Below, piece by piece: positions 7,652-17,338 of a DNA stretch of 40,012 bases. Made by a program: the position numbers and the translations under genes. The stretch covers positions 1 to 40,012 of the forward strand of contig CAKOJQ010000012.1 in NCBI GenBank assembly GCA_934090795.1. The letters are read 5' to 3'. The notes below the pieces were generated by a model. The model worked only from the letters and a program-made list of their open reading frames with translations. It was not told the origin of the DNA and made no database searches. Origin of the DNA: an uncultured Bacilli bacterium (GTDB taxonomy: Bacteria > Bacillota_I > Bacilli_A > RF39 > UBA660). The number at the start of each line of letters is the position of its first letter. Within the stretch, counting starts at the first letter, position 1.

Positions 7652-9775
7652 CTATTTTATTAAAGAAAGTTGAACTTTTCCTTTGTTTTTGTCGATATCT
7701 GAAATATAAACAGTTAAAATATCTCCTACACTAACAATATCTTTAGGATCTTTAACAAAGTTTTTGCTCATTTTAGAAATGTGTAATAATCCATCATCAT
7801 GTAAACCAATATCTACAAAGGCTCCAAATGAAGCAACATTTCTTACTGTTCCTTTTAATTCCATCCCAATAGATAAATCATCAATAGTTAAAACATCACT
7901 TCTTAAAATTGTTTCTGGAGCTTCACTTCTAGGATCTAATCCAGGATTTTTTAATTCTTTAATTATATCAGTTACTGTATAAATATCCGAATTTAGTTCT
8001 TTTGTTAATTTTTCTAAATCAATATTTTCTAGTTTATGTTTAAACTCTTCTGTTTTAATATCATTGATATCTAAATTTAATAACTTTAATAATTTACTTG
8101 TTAATTCATAACTTTCAGGGTGAATTCCTGTATTATCTAATGGATTTATACTATTATTAATTCTTAAGAAACCAACACATTGTTCATAAACTTTATCTGT
8201 TGTTAATTTTTTGATTTCTTCTCTTGATGTAAATTCTTTTTTCTCTTTAAATTTTTGAATTTTATTAATTATAGTAGCAGTTAAACCTGATACATATTTT
8301 AAAATAAAGTTAGATGCAGTATTAATGTTTACTCCTACTTCGTTTACAACTTTTGATACTGTATTATCTAGGCTTTCAGTTAGTTTTTTAGAGTTTACAT
8401 CATGTTGATATTCTCCTACACCAATGCTTTTTGGATCTATTTTTACAAGTTCTGAAAGTGGGTCAATAACTCTTCTTCCAATACTTACTGCACTTCTTTC
8501 TTGGACTTCATAATCAGGAAATTCTCTTTGGGCTTCTTTACTAGCAGAGTAAACGCTTGCTCCTGCTTCACTAACTATTGTATAATAAACGTCTTTTAAA
8601 TCCTTAATAGTATTTGCTACAAATTCTTCACTTTCTCGTGATGCTGTACCATTACCAATAGCGATTAAATTAATGTTATAAGTTTTAATTAAGTTAAGTA
8701 ATTTAATTCTTGATGCTTCTTTTTCATTTTTAGGTTCGTGTGGATATATTACATCTTTATGTAAAACGTTTCCTTTTTCATCTAAACAGGCTAGTTTACA
8801 ACCGGTTCTAAATGCTGGGTCAAATCCAAGAACACGATATCCTTTAACAGGTCTAGTCATAAGAAGATTTTCTAAGTTATCTTTAAATACTTCGATAGCG
8901 TTATCTTCTGACTTTTCAGTTAATTCACTTCTTACATCTCTTTCAATTGATGGATATATTAATCTTTTTAGGGCATCTTTTATTGCGTCATTAACATGAT
9001 CTACAACAAATGATTCTTTATTTTTAATAATTTTATTAGATAAAGAGTTAAAAATATAATCGTTATCATAATCTAATTTAACTGATATAACATTTTCCTT
9101 CTCAGCTCTATTAATTGCTAACACACGATATGGTTTAATGTATTTAACTTTTTCAGTAAAGTCATAGTATATTTCATATGTTTTTTTTTCATCAACGGCA
9201 TTTTTCTTTATTTTAGATACAATTGATGCATTATTCCAAATATAATTTCTGACGAATTTACGATAATAAGCGTTATCACTAACCCATTCACTTATAATAT
9301 ATTTAGCGTTTTCTAGGGCAACATCTTTTTCGACATTGGGAACGATACCACATAATGATTCTAAACTTCCTTTTGTAGGAAATGCCATAATTGCTTTAGC
9401 TAGAGGTTCTAATCCCATTTTAATAGCTTCAGTAGCTTTTGTTTTTTTCTTTTCTTTATATGGCAAGTATATATCTTCTACTTCAACTAATTTAGTACAG
9501 TTTAGGATATTCTTTTTTATTTCATCTGTAAGCATACCTTTTTCATCAATTAATCTAATAACCGTTTCTTTTCTTTCCATTAAGTTATTATAATAACGAT
9601 ATTTTTCTTCTATTTTAGTTATTTGATTTTCATCTAATGCGCCAGTTGCTTCTTTACGATATCTAGCAATAAAGGGAATAGTTGATCCTTCTTCTAATAG
9701 CGTTAAAACTGACTTTATCTGATTTATTTTGATATTAAGTTCACTACTTAATTCTTCTATTACTATTTCATTCAT
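7652..9775 (-). CDS. tex: Tex-family RNA-binding transcription accessory protein
   Basis: 707 residues, close to the usual 720. Order of domains: N-terminal helical Tex region with IPFIARYRKEATGALDE (residues 33-50), a YqgF/RNase H-like fold with VLGFDPAFRTGCKLA near residue 317, a helix-hairpin-helix region near 490-560, and an S1 RNA-binding domain from about 633 to the end (GTVRNVASFGAFVDIGLHDD). Tex binds nucleic acid and acts with RNA polymerase and the ribosome; its exact role varies among species. Monocistronic on the minus strand. Confidence 0.96.
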   Translation of the reverse strand: MNEIVIEELSSELNIKINQIKSVLTLLEEGSTIPFIARYRKEATGALDENQITKIEEKYRYYNNLMERKETVIRLIDEKGMLTDEIKKNILNCTKLVEVEDIYLPYKEKKKTKATEAIKMGLEPLAKAIMAFPTKGSLESLCGIVPNVEKDVALENAKYIISEWVSDNAYYRKFVRNYIWNNASIVSKIKKNAVDEKKTYEIYYDFTEKVKYIKPYRVLAINRAEKENVISVKLDYDNDYIFNSLSNKIIKNKESFVVDHVNDAIKDALKRLIYPSIERDVRSELTEKSEDNAIEVFKDNLENLLMTRPVKGYRVLGFDPAFRTGCKLACLDEKGNVLHKDVIYPHEPKNEKEASRIKLLNLIKTYNINLIAIGNGTASRESEEFVANTIKDLKDVYYTIVSEAGASVYSASKEAQREFPDYEVQERSAVSIGRRVIDPLSELVKIDPKSIGVGEYQHDVNSKKLTESLDNTVSKVVNEVGVNINTASNFILKYVSGLTATIINKIQKFKEKKEFTSREEIKKLTTDKVYEQCVGFLRINNSINPLDNTGIHPESYELTSKLLKLLNLDINDIKTEEFKHKLENIDLEKLTKELNSDIYTVTDIIKELKNPGLDPRSEAPETILRSDVLTIDDLSIGMELKGTVRNVASFGAFVDIGLHDDGLLHISKMSKNFVKDPKDIVSVGDILTVYISDIDKNKGKVQLSLIK

Positions 9776-9808
9776 ATTTTACCTCACTTTATCTATTTTA
9801 CCATAAAA

Positions 9809-9828
9809 AAAGAGATTTTAGTCTCTTT
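9809..9828 (-). terminator. Intrinsic terminator after the membrane protein gene at 9829
   Basis: AAAGAGA (9809-9815) pairs with TCTCTTT (9822-9828), loop of 6, with a T-run on the minus strand. It abuts the TAG stop at 9829-9831. Confidence 0.75.
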
Positions 9829-11403
9829 CTAATCAATTTTAGTAATATTTATGATATCTTCTTCTTGAAGATAAGATACTTTTAATTTATCACCATTATT
9901 TATAAATGGAAGGTTATCTGATAATTCAATGGATGCTTTATATTTTTGATTGTTTGAATCAATAATATAATAATATGTTGTTCCATTTATTACGCTAGAT
10001 TTTATAGATTTAATTATTATTTCTTTTGATATATCTTCGCCATTTTGAGTTAGTTTAACATTTTTTAAATAGTTATTAGCTGCTTCATTTATACCTTTTG
10101 ATGAATCGGTAACGATTACTTTTTGATAATCTTTTACATCAACAAAGCCATACATTTTTACTAATCCGGCAGCATCTTTTAAACTTACTAAATAGGTTGG
10201 ATTTCCTTTAAGATTAATTAATAATGGGAAGGTAGATTTATATTTCATTTGTTGAACTGCACCTTCCGCTGATGCCATAGCACTATACTCTTCGGCTCCG
10301 GGTACACTATAAAAGCAAGTTGCACCAGTTCTCATATTAGTTAGTATGAAACCAAGATTTGATTCATCATTTACGATAGAAGTTAATCCAGTATAAAGAT
10401 ATATATCGTCGTTCATAGCTAGATAGTTATAGCCATCGGTTGTATTTACGACATTCTTTTGAGAAAAGATGCTATTTAAGAAACCATTTTGATATGTTCC
10501 CCAGTCATCAACTTGTTCTATTATTAAATTAGCATTAAAGGCGATATCAATCCATGTTGGAATATTTCCGATAAGATATTCTTCACTTTCTCCTGTTATA
10601 GCATTTAAAATTATTACGCCTTCTACATTAGCACGCAAATTTATAGCACTATATTTAAGAACAGGCATTACCCAATATGGATTACCTTCATTATCAATTT
10701 CAAATGATATATTACCAAAATTTTTTGTTGGATATTTAAATCTTAATTTACGATAAACATTATCATTAAATAAGCCTGATTCAACATATTTCATTCCTTT
10801 GTCTAGTTTAATTAGTTCTGATTTTCCAGTTGTACTATCAACAGTTATATACCCCTTTACTCCTTCTTTACGATTAGTTAGCCATTTTATAGGAGATGCA
10901 TATTCTAAAGGTGTTACTCTAATTATTTTATTGTTATAGTTTATTTGAGTATAGATATTTGATACGTCATATTGACTTACTAAATCACTCATTTGTCCCA
11001 TAACACGGTCTCCTAGGGCTTTACTACTTGTTTTATCAAGTAATGGTAATTTTGAAAAATCTACTTCTTGAATATCAGTGTTAAATTCTTTAGTAGAATC
11101 TACTTCAATCCGATTTGCATATTTTGAAGCCATAAATAGTGGACTTTCTATAAAATTCCATAACATGATTAAAACTAATATTGTTGGCACAGCTAGAAGT
11201 AAATAGTTTAATTTAATAATTCTTTTGTCAAATGTGATTACTTTTTTTAGGTTAAATATTAAACTTATTCCATAATAAAATAGGATTATAAATATTATAA
11301 ATAAATACAAGGTTATATTATGTATATTTAAAGCAGGTAAGAATAGGTAATAATAAATAAACGCAAAAAGTATAGTTAAAATAATACTTAATATTTTTTT
11401 CAT
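9829..11403 (-). CDS. Membrane-anchored protein of unknown function (524 aa)
   Basis: Three N-terminal hydrophobic helices (about residues 4-23, 29-51 and 66-88) precede a large beta-rich domain, probably outside the cell. Two stretches resemble PepSY-type turns: GYITVDSTTGKSELI near 185 and GVIILNAITGESEEYLIG near 265. The end (residues 455-520) looks like a small OB or SH3-like beta domain. ATG 11403 follows a GGAGG site. I recall similar proteins as conserved hypotheticals in low-GC Bacillota but cannot name the family. A role at the cell envelope is inferred from topology only. Confidence 0.8.
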   Translation of the reverse strand: MKKILSIILTILFAFIYYYLFLPALNIHNITLYLFIIFIILFYYGISLIFNLKKVITFDKRIIKLNYLLLAVPTILVLIMLWNFIESPLFMASKYANRIEVDSTKEFNTDIQEVDFSKLPLLDKTSSKALGDRVMGQMSDLVSQYDVSNIYTQINYNNKIIRVTPLEYASPIKWLTNRKEGVKGYITVDSTTGKSELIKLDKGMKYVESGLFNDNVYRKLRFKYPTKNFGNISFEIDNEGNPYWVMPVLKYSAINLRANVEGVIILNAITGESEEYLIGNIPTWIDIAFNANLIIEQVDDWGTYQNGFLNSIFSQKNVVNTTDGYNYLAMNDDIYLYTGLTSIVNDESNLGFILTNMRTGATCFYSVPGAEEYSAMASAEGAVQQMKYKSTFPLLINLKGNPTYLVSLKDAAGLVKMYGFVDVKDYQKVIVTDSSKGINEAANNYLKNVKLTQNGEDISKEIIIKSIKSSVINGTTYYYIIDSNNQKYKASIELSDNLPFINNGDKLKVSYLQEEDIINITKID

Positions 11404-11443
11404 ATGTTCCTCCGAATTTATTATATCAAGAAAAATTAGAATA

Positions 11444-11452
11444 TGATAGAAT
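11444..11452 (+). promoter_or_regulatory. Extended -10 promoter, probably giving a leaderless mRNA
   Basis: TGATAGAAT (TG 11444-11445, TAGAAT 11447-11452) is an extended -10. A start 7 bases downstream falls at 11459-11460, on the first candidate start codon (GTG 11460). No Shine-Dalgarno precedes either GTG 11460 or ATG 11469. Confidence 0.5.
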
Positions 11453-11459
11453 ATTATTT

Positions 11460-12368
11460 GTGATTGGTATGTACTATAATAATTTAAGTGATTTTTATAA
11501 GAATAAATTTGGATGTAAAGTTGTTAAACTTTCTTTTGATGGTGGATTTAGTTGTCCTAATAGGGTTAATGGCTCTGGTGGTTGTATTTTTTGTTCAGGT
11601 TCTTATGAATTTGCAGGAGATAGAAATAAGTCTTTAGAAGAACAATATCAAGAGCAAAGAATAATGATGGATAAAAAATGGCCTAATGCGAAGTATATAG
11701 CTTATTTTGGTTCTTTTACTAATACTTTTGATACACTTGATAATTTAAAGAAAAGATTTGAAAAGGTCTTAAGTTTTGATAATGTAATTGGTTTATCAAT
11801 TGGAACTAGAAGTGATTCAATTAGTAGTGAATGTTTTGAGTATTTAAGTGAGCTTAACAAAAGAACATTTTTAACAATTGAACTAGGGTTACAGTCTTCT
11901 TTTAATCGAACTTTAAAGTATATTAATAGAGGTCATGATATAGAGAATTTTGATAGTTGTGTTAAAAAACTAAAGGAATTAAATATCAATGTAGTTGTAC
12001 ATATTATTGATGGTCTTCCTGGTGAAACTGAAGATATGATGCTAGATACAGTTAGACATTTAAATAAACTTGATATAAATGGGATTAAAATTCATAATTT
12101 ATTTGTGGTTAAAAATACATTACTTGGTAAAATGTATGAGGATAAACCTTTTAAATTACTTGAAAAAGATGAATATATTGATTTACTTGTTAAGCAAATA
12201 AGAATTTTAAAACCTAGTATTGTAGTTCATAGATTAACTGGTGATCCTAGAAAAGAAGATTTGATTGCTCCTTTATGGGCTGTTAAAAAAATTGATGTTT
12301 TAAATGGAGTTGTTAAGAAACTTAAGAAAGATAAAGCTAATCAAGGGATTGATTATAAAGAAAATTAG
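11460..12368 (+). CDS. TIGR01212-family radical SAM protein (YtqA-like)
   Basis: 302 residues from GTG 11460. Alignment with family starts (MYY...) favours ATG 11469, three codons later, giving 299. The N-terminus KLSFDGGFSCPNRVNGSGGCIFC carries the atypical cluster Cys pattern of this radical SAM subfamily (CPNR...GGCIFC). Later motifs include IGTRSDSIS, ELGLQSSF and HIIDGLPGET. The protein is expected to bind a 4Fe-4S cluster and S-adenosylmethionine; a tRNA- or cofactor-modifying role has been proposed for relatives. Single plus-strand gene between minus-strand genes. No ribosome site is visible, and the promoter position suggests a leaderless message. Confidence 0.9.
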   Translation: MIGMYYNNLSDFYKNKFGCKVVKLSFDGGFSCPNRVNGSGGCIFCSGSYEFAGDRNKSLEEQYQEQRIMMDKKWPNAKYIAYFGSFTNTFDTLDNLKKRFEKVLSFDNVIGLSIGTRSDSISSECFEYLSELNKRTFLTIELGLQSSFNRTLKYINRGHDIENFDSCVKKLKELNINVVVHIIDGLPGETEDMMLDTVRHLNKLDINGIKIHNLFVVKNTLLGKMYEDKPFKLLEKDEYIDLLVKQIRILKPSIVVHRLTGDPRKEDLIAPLWAVKKIDVLNGVVKKLKKDKANQGIDYKEN

Positions 12369-12377
12369 ATAATATTA

Positions 12378-12411
12378 AAAGAGTTAACTTAGGACCAAAT
12401 GTTAACTCTTT
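12378..12411. terminator. Bidirectional terminator with a stop codon in its loop
   Basis: AAAGAGTTAAC (12378-12388) pairs perfectly with GTTAACTCTTT (12401-12411), loop of 12, with A- and T-runs on both sides. It ends the radical SAM transcript. On the other strand it encodes the last codons (KRVN) of the peptidase gene, whose TAA (12389-12391) lies in the loop. Confidence 0.85.
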
Positions 12412-14323
12412 TTTCTGGTTTAATATACATTAAATCTTTTGAATCTATTTTATATGTTTCGTAAAATTTATTTGTTGATGATAATACTCCGTTTACTCTT
12501 ATTTCATTAGGTGAATGAGTATCAATTAAGCTTTGCAATACTTTTGTGCTTTTACTATAATTATTAGCCCAAACTTTAGCAAATGATTCGTAGGTTGTTT
12601 GATAATCTTTTTTATTTGCATTATTTTTTATTAAGATATTTGTAATGCATTCCATAGCACCTAAATCAGCAATGTTTTCGCCAATTGTACGAGTTCCATT
12701 GTTAGAAACATTATGAATAATTTCGTAGTTGTTGTAATAATCTATAACTTTATTTTGAATTTCTTGATATTTTTCTTGGCTTGCTGTGGTGTACCAATTA
12801 CTAAGAAGACCGTTTTCATCAAATTTTGAACCATTATTATCAAATGCATGGGATATTTCATGAGCTATTATAAAACCAATACTTCCAAGATTTTCATATT
12901 TATTGTTAATATCTTTAATTACTTTAGTGCCTCCTGTTAAAATATTAATTGAGTTTGATGTAACATCGTAATAGGCATTAAATGTATAATCTGGTAGAGC
13001 ATTAGTTGTAGTAGTTGTATCTAACATTTCGTATGATGCAGCTCTCACTACTTTGTTAAGATTAATAATATTTTTTACTAATGAAATATTACTATCAAAA
13101 TCATAGTATGAAGAAAAATCTTTAATATAGTTAGTACCAATATTTATTTTAATATTGTTTAGTTTAGTTACAGCCTTACTTTTTGTTTCATTATCCATCC
13201 AAGATGTATTTATCATATCTTCATATTCTTTTATTATTTCATTTGTAAGATTAGAGATATAATTTTTAGTATCATCGCTTAAATATTTGTTATTATAATT
13301 TTTGGAAATCTCATTTGGGTATATTTGTTTAATTAAATCATAAGCTGTTTCTTCTCTAGAATATTCTTTACCTAATAGATTTTTATTTAGTTTGGTAAAT
13401 ATTGTTTCATAATTTTCAGTTGTATATTTAGCGTATGTTTGAAGTATTTTTATTGTTGCTATATTTTTCCATAAAGAAAGATTACTATTTGTTAAATATT
13501 TATTTAATTCTTGATATGATTTTTCATCAACTAAGCTTAGTTTATCTATTTTAGATAGGCCTAATTCATTAAAATATTTGTTAATATCTAAATTAGTATA
13601 AATTTTACTTAACGCTGATTTATCAATAATATTATAGTATTTTTCAGTATTTAATAAATCATCTTGTTTTAATGAATTATTAGCTAGATTTGTATAGAAG
13701 TCATCGATTTGATTAGTTATATCTAGGGCTTCTCCAGCAGTATAACCATATTCTCTTAATAGTTTGTTATTATATAATTTAAAATTATTTTTTACAGTTG
13801 TTAATGTTTCGTTGCTATAATAATCTGATGAGTAACCATAATCCATTGGAATTGGTGTTATATATAAAATGTTCTTTCCAGTTTTAAAGTCTTTCATGAT
13901 TGATTTAGACATTAATAATTCAATACTTAGTTCTTTTTCTAGTTTTATTGCTTCAGTAATAAAGTCATTGATATTTGTTGTTTTATTAATTTTATCTATA
14001 TATGGCTCTAAATCTTTTAATCCATTCTTGTTACGAAATTCAATATTTAAATATTCATTATAGAATTCTTTAATATTTTTTTCTTCACTCGTAGTTGGGT
14101 TATTTATTATTTCCTTTACAATGTTGTTTGCATCATTAGATATTTCTTTGTTTATATCATCAATATATGACCAACCGTCTTTTTTATCTTTAATTGTTTC
14201 TTTATTTATGTATTCATAATAATTATCAATATAATTTTTATTTAAGTAAATAAAGGCAGCTATTATAGCAACAACAAATATTATTGCATATAGAATATAT
14301 TTTTTAGTTTTATTTTTAGTCAC
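12389..14323 (-). CDS. M13-family zinc metallopeptidase (neprilysin/PepO type)
   Basis: 644 residues. One N-terminal transmembrane helix (about residues 9-27) anchors a large extracytoplasmic peptidase. The zinc site is IAHEISHAFD (HExxH near residue 490), followed by ENIADLGAME (ExxxD near residue 551), both intact. The substrate-binding NAYY motif is present near 447. The C-terminus ends in NIWS without the CxxW motif common in the family. It overlaps natB by 8 bases and is the third gene of a natA-natB-peptidase operon, so export and peptide cleavage may be linked; that link is inference. Confidence 0.93.
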   Translation of the reverse strand: MTKNKTKKYILYAIIFVVAIIAAFIYLNKNYIDNYYEYINKETIKDKKDGWSYIDDINKEISNDANNIVKEIINNPTTSEEKNIKEFYNEYLNIEFRNKNGLKDLEPYIDKINKTTNINDFITEAIKLEKELSIELLMSKSIMKDFKTGKNILYITPIPMDYGYSSDYYSNETLTTVKNNFKLYNNKLLREYGYTAGEALDITNQIDDFYTNLANNSLKQDDLLNTEKYYNIIDKSALSKIYTNLDINKYFNELGLSKIDKLSLVDEKSYQELNKYLTNSNLSLWKNIATIKILQTYAKYTTENYETIFTKLNKNLLGKEYSREETAYDLIKQIYPNEISKNYNNKYLSDDTKNYISNLTNEIIKEYEDMINTSWMDNETKSKAVTKLNNIKINIGTNYIKDFSSYYDFDSNISLVKNIINLNKVVRAASYEMLDTTTTTNALPDYTFNAYYDVTSNSINILTGGTKVIKDINNKYENLGSIGFIIAHEISHAFDNNGSKFDENGLLSNWYTTASQEKYQEIQNKVIDYYNNYEIIHNVSNNGTRTIGENIADLGAMECITNILIKNNANKKDYQTTYESFAKVWANNYSKSTKVLQSLIDTHSPNEIRVNGVLSSTNKFYETYKIDSKDLMYIKPEKRVNIWS

Positions 14324-15461
14324 CGAACAACACCTTCTCTTGATTATATTTTTTTATTATTAGAAATACGGTTATGACAGATAATATGAGTGTACTTATG
14401 ATAGTCATTATAATATTTAAAGTATTAAAGTTATTTGAAAATATATCCATAAGAATTTGAACACAATTGACAATTGGAATTGCATAGTAAATTAAACTAT
14501 CAGTTGAAATACTTAGAATATTTGTAAATAAAGGAATCATTGATAAATATTGTAATACAGCAAGCTTGATTCCTGCTTCTTTAGCTGTTTTAGTGTTAGC
14601 AACAAGAATGGTAGCAAGTGCAGAAATAACAAGTGATGATGCTAAACTTACGCATAATCCGATTAAAATGCTTTTAGCTGATATGGAAATATTTAAATTG
14701 CTAAATGATACAAAATAATGACTTGAAATAACTAAGGTTAATAATACGGATAAAAATTCGATTATTGATGCGGCAGCACTGGCAATAAAGTTAGCTAAGT
14801 ATTTTCCTAATATTAGTTCTTTTTGAGATATAGGAAAGCTTAATATAGTTTCTAGAGTTCCACTTTCTTTTTCGGTAACGGTTGTTGAAATTGCCATTGA
14901 CTGAGATGTTGATATTATTCCAGCAAAAATAAGCATAAATAGGGTTGAATAAATTGTTACAAGAATAAAGTCGCTACCTTCTAGTTCTTTAAATTCATAA
15001 TTATATTTGGCGTTTATTTCTTCATAATCAATACCTTCTCCTGCAACGTATGTTATTAGTTCATTGTTTTTTAATGATTCAAAGTAACCTTTAATTAAAC
15101 TTTGTAGTTGATAACCATCTTGACTATTATCTGTATAAAAATAATACTTTTTTTCTTCTTTGTTATAATCTATGTAAGCATTTATATCTTTATCTTTATA
15201 GGACTTTTCCATTTTACCCAGATTATCATATTTAACTGTTTCTAATTGATATTCGCTACTTACGATGTTTTCGATAATATTTGGTTCAAAGTCAATTCCT
15301 ACTTTATATGGTTCTAAAACTTGGTTTTGATCAAACATGACTCCATAAACTATGACAAAGAACATTCCTATTAAAGGCATAGCAAGTAAAGTTATAAATG
15401 TTTTTTTATCTCTAACGATAGAACGAAGTTCTTTTTTGATTGTTATTATTATATTATTCAT
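14316..15461 (-). CDS. ABC-2 type permease, NatB-like
   Basis: 381 residues. Helix at about 18-40, a large extracytoplasmic domain (about 45-165), then five further helices (about 170-195, 225-250, 258-290, 305-330 and 345-372). Motif ESGTLETILSFPISQKELILGKYLA near residue 200 is typical of the NatB/ABC-2 family. It overlaps the ATPase gene by 8 bases and the M13 peptidase gene by 8 bases, so the three are one operon with coupled translation. NatAB exports Na+ in Bacillus; other substrates are equally possible. Confidence 0.9.
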   Translation of the reverse strand: MNNIIITIKKELRSIVRDKKTFITLLAMPLIGMFFVIVYGVMFDQNQVLEPYKVGIDFEPNIIENIVSSEYQLETVKYDNLGKMEKSYKDKDINAYIDYNKEEKKYYFYTDNSQDGYQLQSLIKGYFESLKNNELITYVAGEGIDYEEINAKYNYEFKELEGSDFILVTIYSTLFMLIFAGIISTSQSMAISTTVTEKESGTLETILSFPISQKELILGKYLANFIASAAASIIEFLSVLLTLVISSHYFVSFSNLNISISAKSILIGLCVSLASSLVISALATILVANTKTAKEAGIKLAVLQYLSMIPLFTNILSISTDSLIYYAIPIVNCVQILMDIFSNNFNTLNIIMTIISTLILSVITVFLIIKKYNQEKVLFGD

Positions 15462-16206
15462 TATCTTCTCCTATTAATTTTAAAAAGGCATCTCTAATGT
15501 TGGTTGTATTAGTATTTTTTAAAATTTCTTTACTTTTTCCATAGGCAATAACTTTACCTTTATTAATAAGTAATAGTTTATCACAGATGTTTTCTGCTTC
15601 TTCCATGTAATGAGTTGAATATAATATGCATTTGCCTTTAGTTTTTTCTTCGTTAATAAAATCTAAAATTGTTTTACTAGAAATAACATCTAGCCCACTT
15701 GTTGCTTCATCTAAGATATAATATTTGGGATTATGAACTAGGCAACGAGCAATACAGGTTCTTTGGTATTGACCAGTAGATAAATTTTCAATTCTTTGAT
15801 AAGCAAATGATTCCATATTAAATCGTTTGATAATATCATTTATTATTTTCTCTAACTTTTCTTTAGGAACTTCATAATATTCACCGCACATTTTTAATAA
15901 TTCGTATGGAGATATATCTTTATATAATTTAGTATTTCCTGACATGAAGGCGATATTTTTCTTAATTGTTTCATTATTTTTTTGATAGTTCATGTTGTCA
16001 ACTAGAATCTCTCCACTATCTGGTTTCATAATGCCTGATATCATTCTAAGTAAAGTTGTTTTACCAGCTCCATTAGGTCCTAGAATACCTAAAACTTCTC
16101 CTTCCATAGCAGTAAATGAGATATTATTATCAGCAAGAAATGTTTCTATTTTATTTTGGTTATTTTTCTTTTGAAAACTTTTAGTTACGTTTTTTATTTC
16201 AATCAT
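15454..16206 (-). CDS. ABC transporter ATP-binding protein, NatA-like
   Basis: 250 residues. Walker A GPNGAGKTT near residue 44, Q-loop FMSGN (with Gly/Asn in place of the usual Gln region), signature LSTGQYQR, Walker B YYILDEATSGLD, and H-loop STHYMEEAE. The LSTG form of the signature is common in NatA-like ATPases. ATG 16206 has a GGAG site. First gene of the operon with the permease and the M13 peptidase. Confidence 0.93.
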   Translation of the reverse strand: MIEIKNVTKSFQKKNNQNKIETFLADNNISFTAMEGEVLGILGPNGAGKTTLLRMISGIMKPDSGEILVDNMNYQKNNETIKKNIAFMSGNTKLYKDISPYELLKMCGEYYEVPKEKLEKIINDIIKRFNMESFAYQRIENLSTGQYQRTCIARCLVHNPKYYILDEATSGLDVISSKTILDFINEEKTKGKCILYSTHYMEEAENICDKLLLINKGKVIAYGKSKEILKNTNTTNIRDAFLKLIGEDNE

Positions 16207-16294
16207 GTTAACTCCTTTTTACTATACACAAGTATATCATTTTATAGATAAAATAAAAAGAATTATTGTGAGGTAATTCTTTGTTAATAACTTG

Positions 16295-17299
16295 TTAGAT
16301 TTCAACATTTTCTTGTTCTAACATGTCTTTAAATTGAACTTTAAATTTTTCAATTTCTTTCTTTAAACTATCAGGATAAATATTTTTAGCATTTTTAACT
16401 GCTTCATAAATATGTTTAATTCTTACTTCAGGTGAGTTTTCGAACACGGCATAACTAAAAGCATTAGCAAGTAGTGTTAAGGTTATATCAGGATATCTAC
16501 TTGAAATTTCATATACTCTTTTATATTCACTTGTCATGTCTACTAAAAATGCGAATATTTTTTCTTTTTGGAAATCTGTATAAGCAAGTTTTACGCCCAT
16601 TTTCTTTTCGAATTTAGGATATGTTCCCATAAGAATTTTTACAACTGTTTCAGGATCACTTTCTGCAATATCTATTTTAATAAATCTACGAAGAAATGCT
16701 CTATCTCTTAGGATGTATGCTTCATATTCTTCGGTTGTTGTTGCACCTATCATTTTAATAGTTCCACGATCTAAGAATGGTTTTAACATATTAGCAAAAT
16801 CGATATTGTTATTTGGATTTTTATTTACTAATAGGTGAACTTCATCAATAAAAAGAATAGTATTTGTTTTAGTTTTTAATTCATTAAGTAATATTTCTAA
16901 TCTAGCATCGGTGTTACCATTTTCGGTTGTACTTCCCAATAATGAAGTAATGTTTATTTTAATAATACTCCACCCTTTTAAAGCATTGGGAACGTCTCCT
17001 TTTTGGATGCGATAAGCAAGTCCTTCTACTAATGCGGTTTTACCTATACCTGGCTTACCTGTTAATAGTGCGGCTTTATCAGGAGTAATTAGGGCTAAAA
17101 TCATTTCATTAATTTCTTTATCTCTTCCTATTGATGGATTAGTAATATATTCTTTTTTAGTTAAATCTTCCCCATATCTTTCAAGTACGCTTATTTTATT
17201 TTCTTGATTTGTTTCATTATTTTTTTGTTCATTATTATTTGTTTTAGTTGTTAATGTTTCAATATTTTCATCTAAAGTTTCTAATGTTTCCACTTTCAT
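16295..17299 (-). CDS. Stand-alone Clp-type AAA+ ATPase (single D1-like domain)
   Basis: 334 residues. After an Asn/Glu-rich N-terminal tail (1-36) comes LERYGEDLTKKE...SIGRDKEI, the hallmark start of the first ATPase domain of ClpA/B/C. Walker A GKPGIGKTA (81-89), Walker B LFIDEVH (149-155), sensor IGATTTEEY and arginine-finger segment DRAFLRRF are all present. The N-domain, the middle domain and the second ATPase domain of ClpA/B/C are absent, and no ClpP-docking loop is seen. So it is a one-ring AAA+ protein that probably remodels or unfolds a partner. Neighbours give no clear client. ATG 17299 follows AAGGAG. Confidence 0.88.
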   Translation of the reverse strand: MKVETLETLDENIETLTTKTNNNEQKNNETNQENKISVLERYGEDLTKKEYITNPSIGRDKEINEMILALITPDKAALLTGKPGIGKTALVEGLAYRIQKGDVPNALKGWSIIKINITSLLGSTTENGNTDARLEILLNELKTKTNTILFIDEVHLLVNKNPNNNIDFANMLKPFLDRGTIKMIGATTTEEYEAYILRDRAFLRRFIKIDIAESDPETVVKILMGTYPKFEKKMGVKLAYTDFQKEKIFAFLVDMTSEYKRVYEISSRYPDITLTLLANAFSYAVFENSPEVRIKHIYEAVKNAKNIYPDSLKKEIEKFKVQFKDMLEQENVEI

Positions 17300-17338
17300 T
17301 ACTCCTTTTTTAACGTAGTTTATTATACCTAATTGTGA

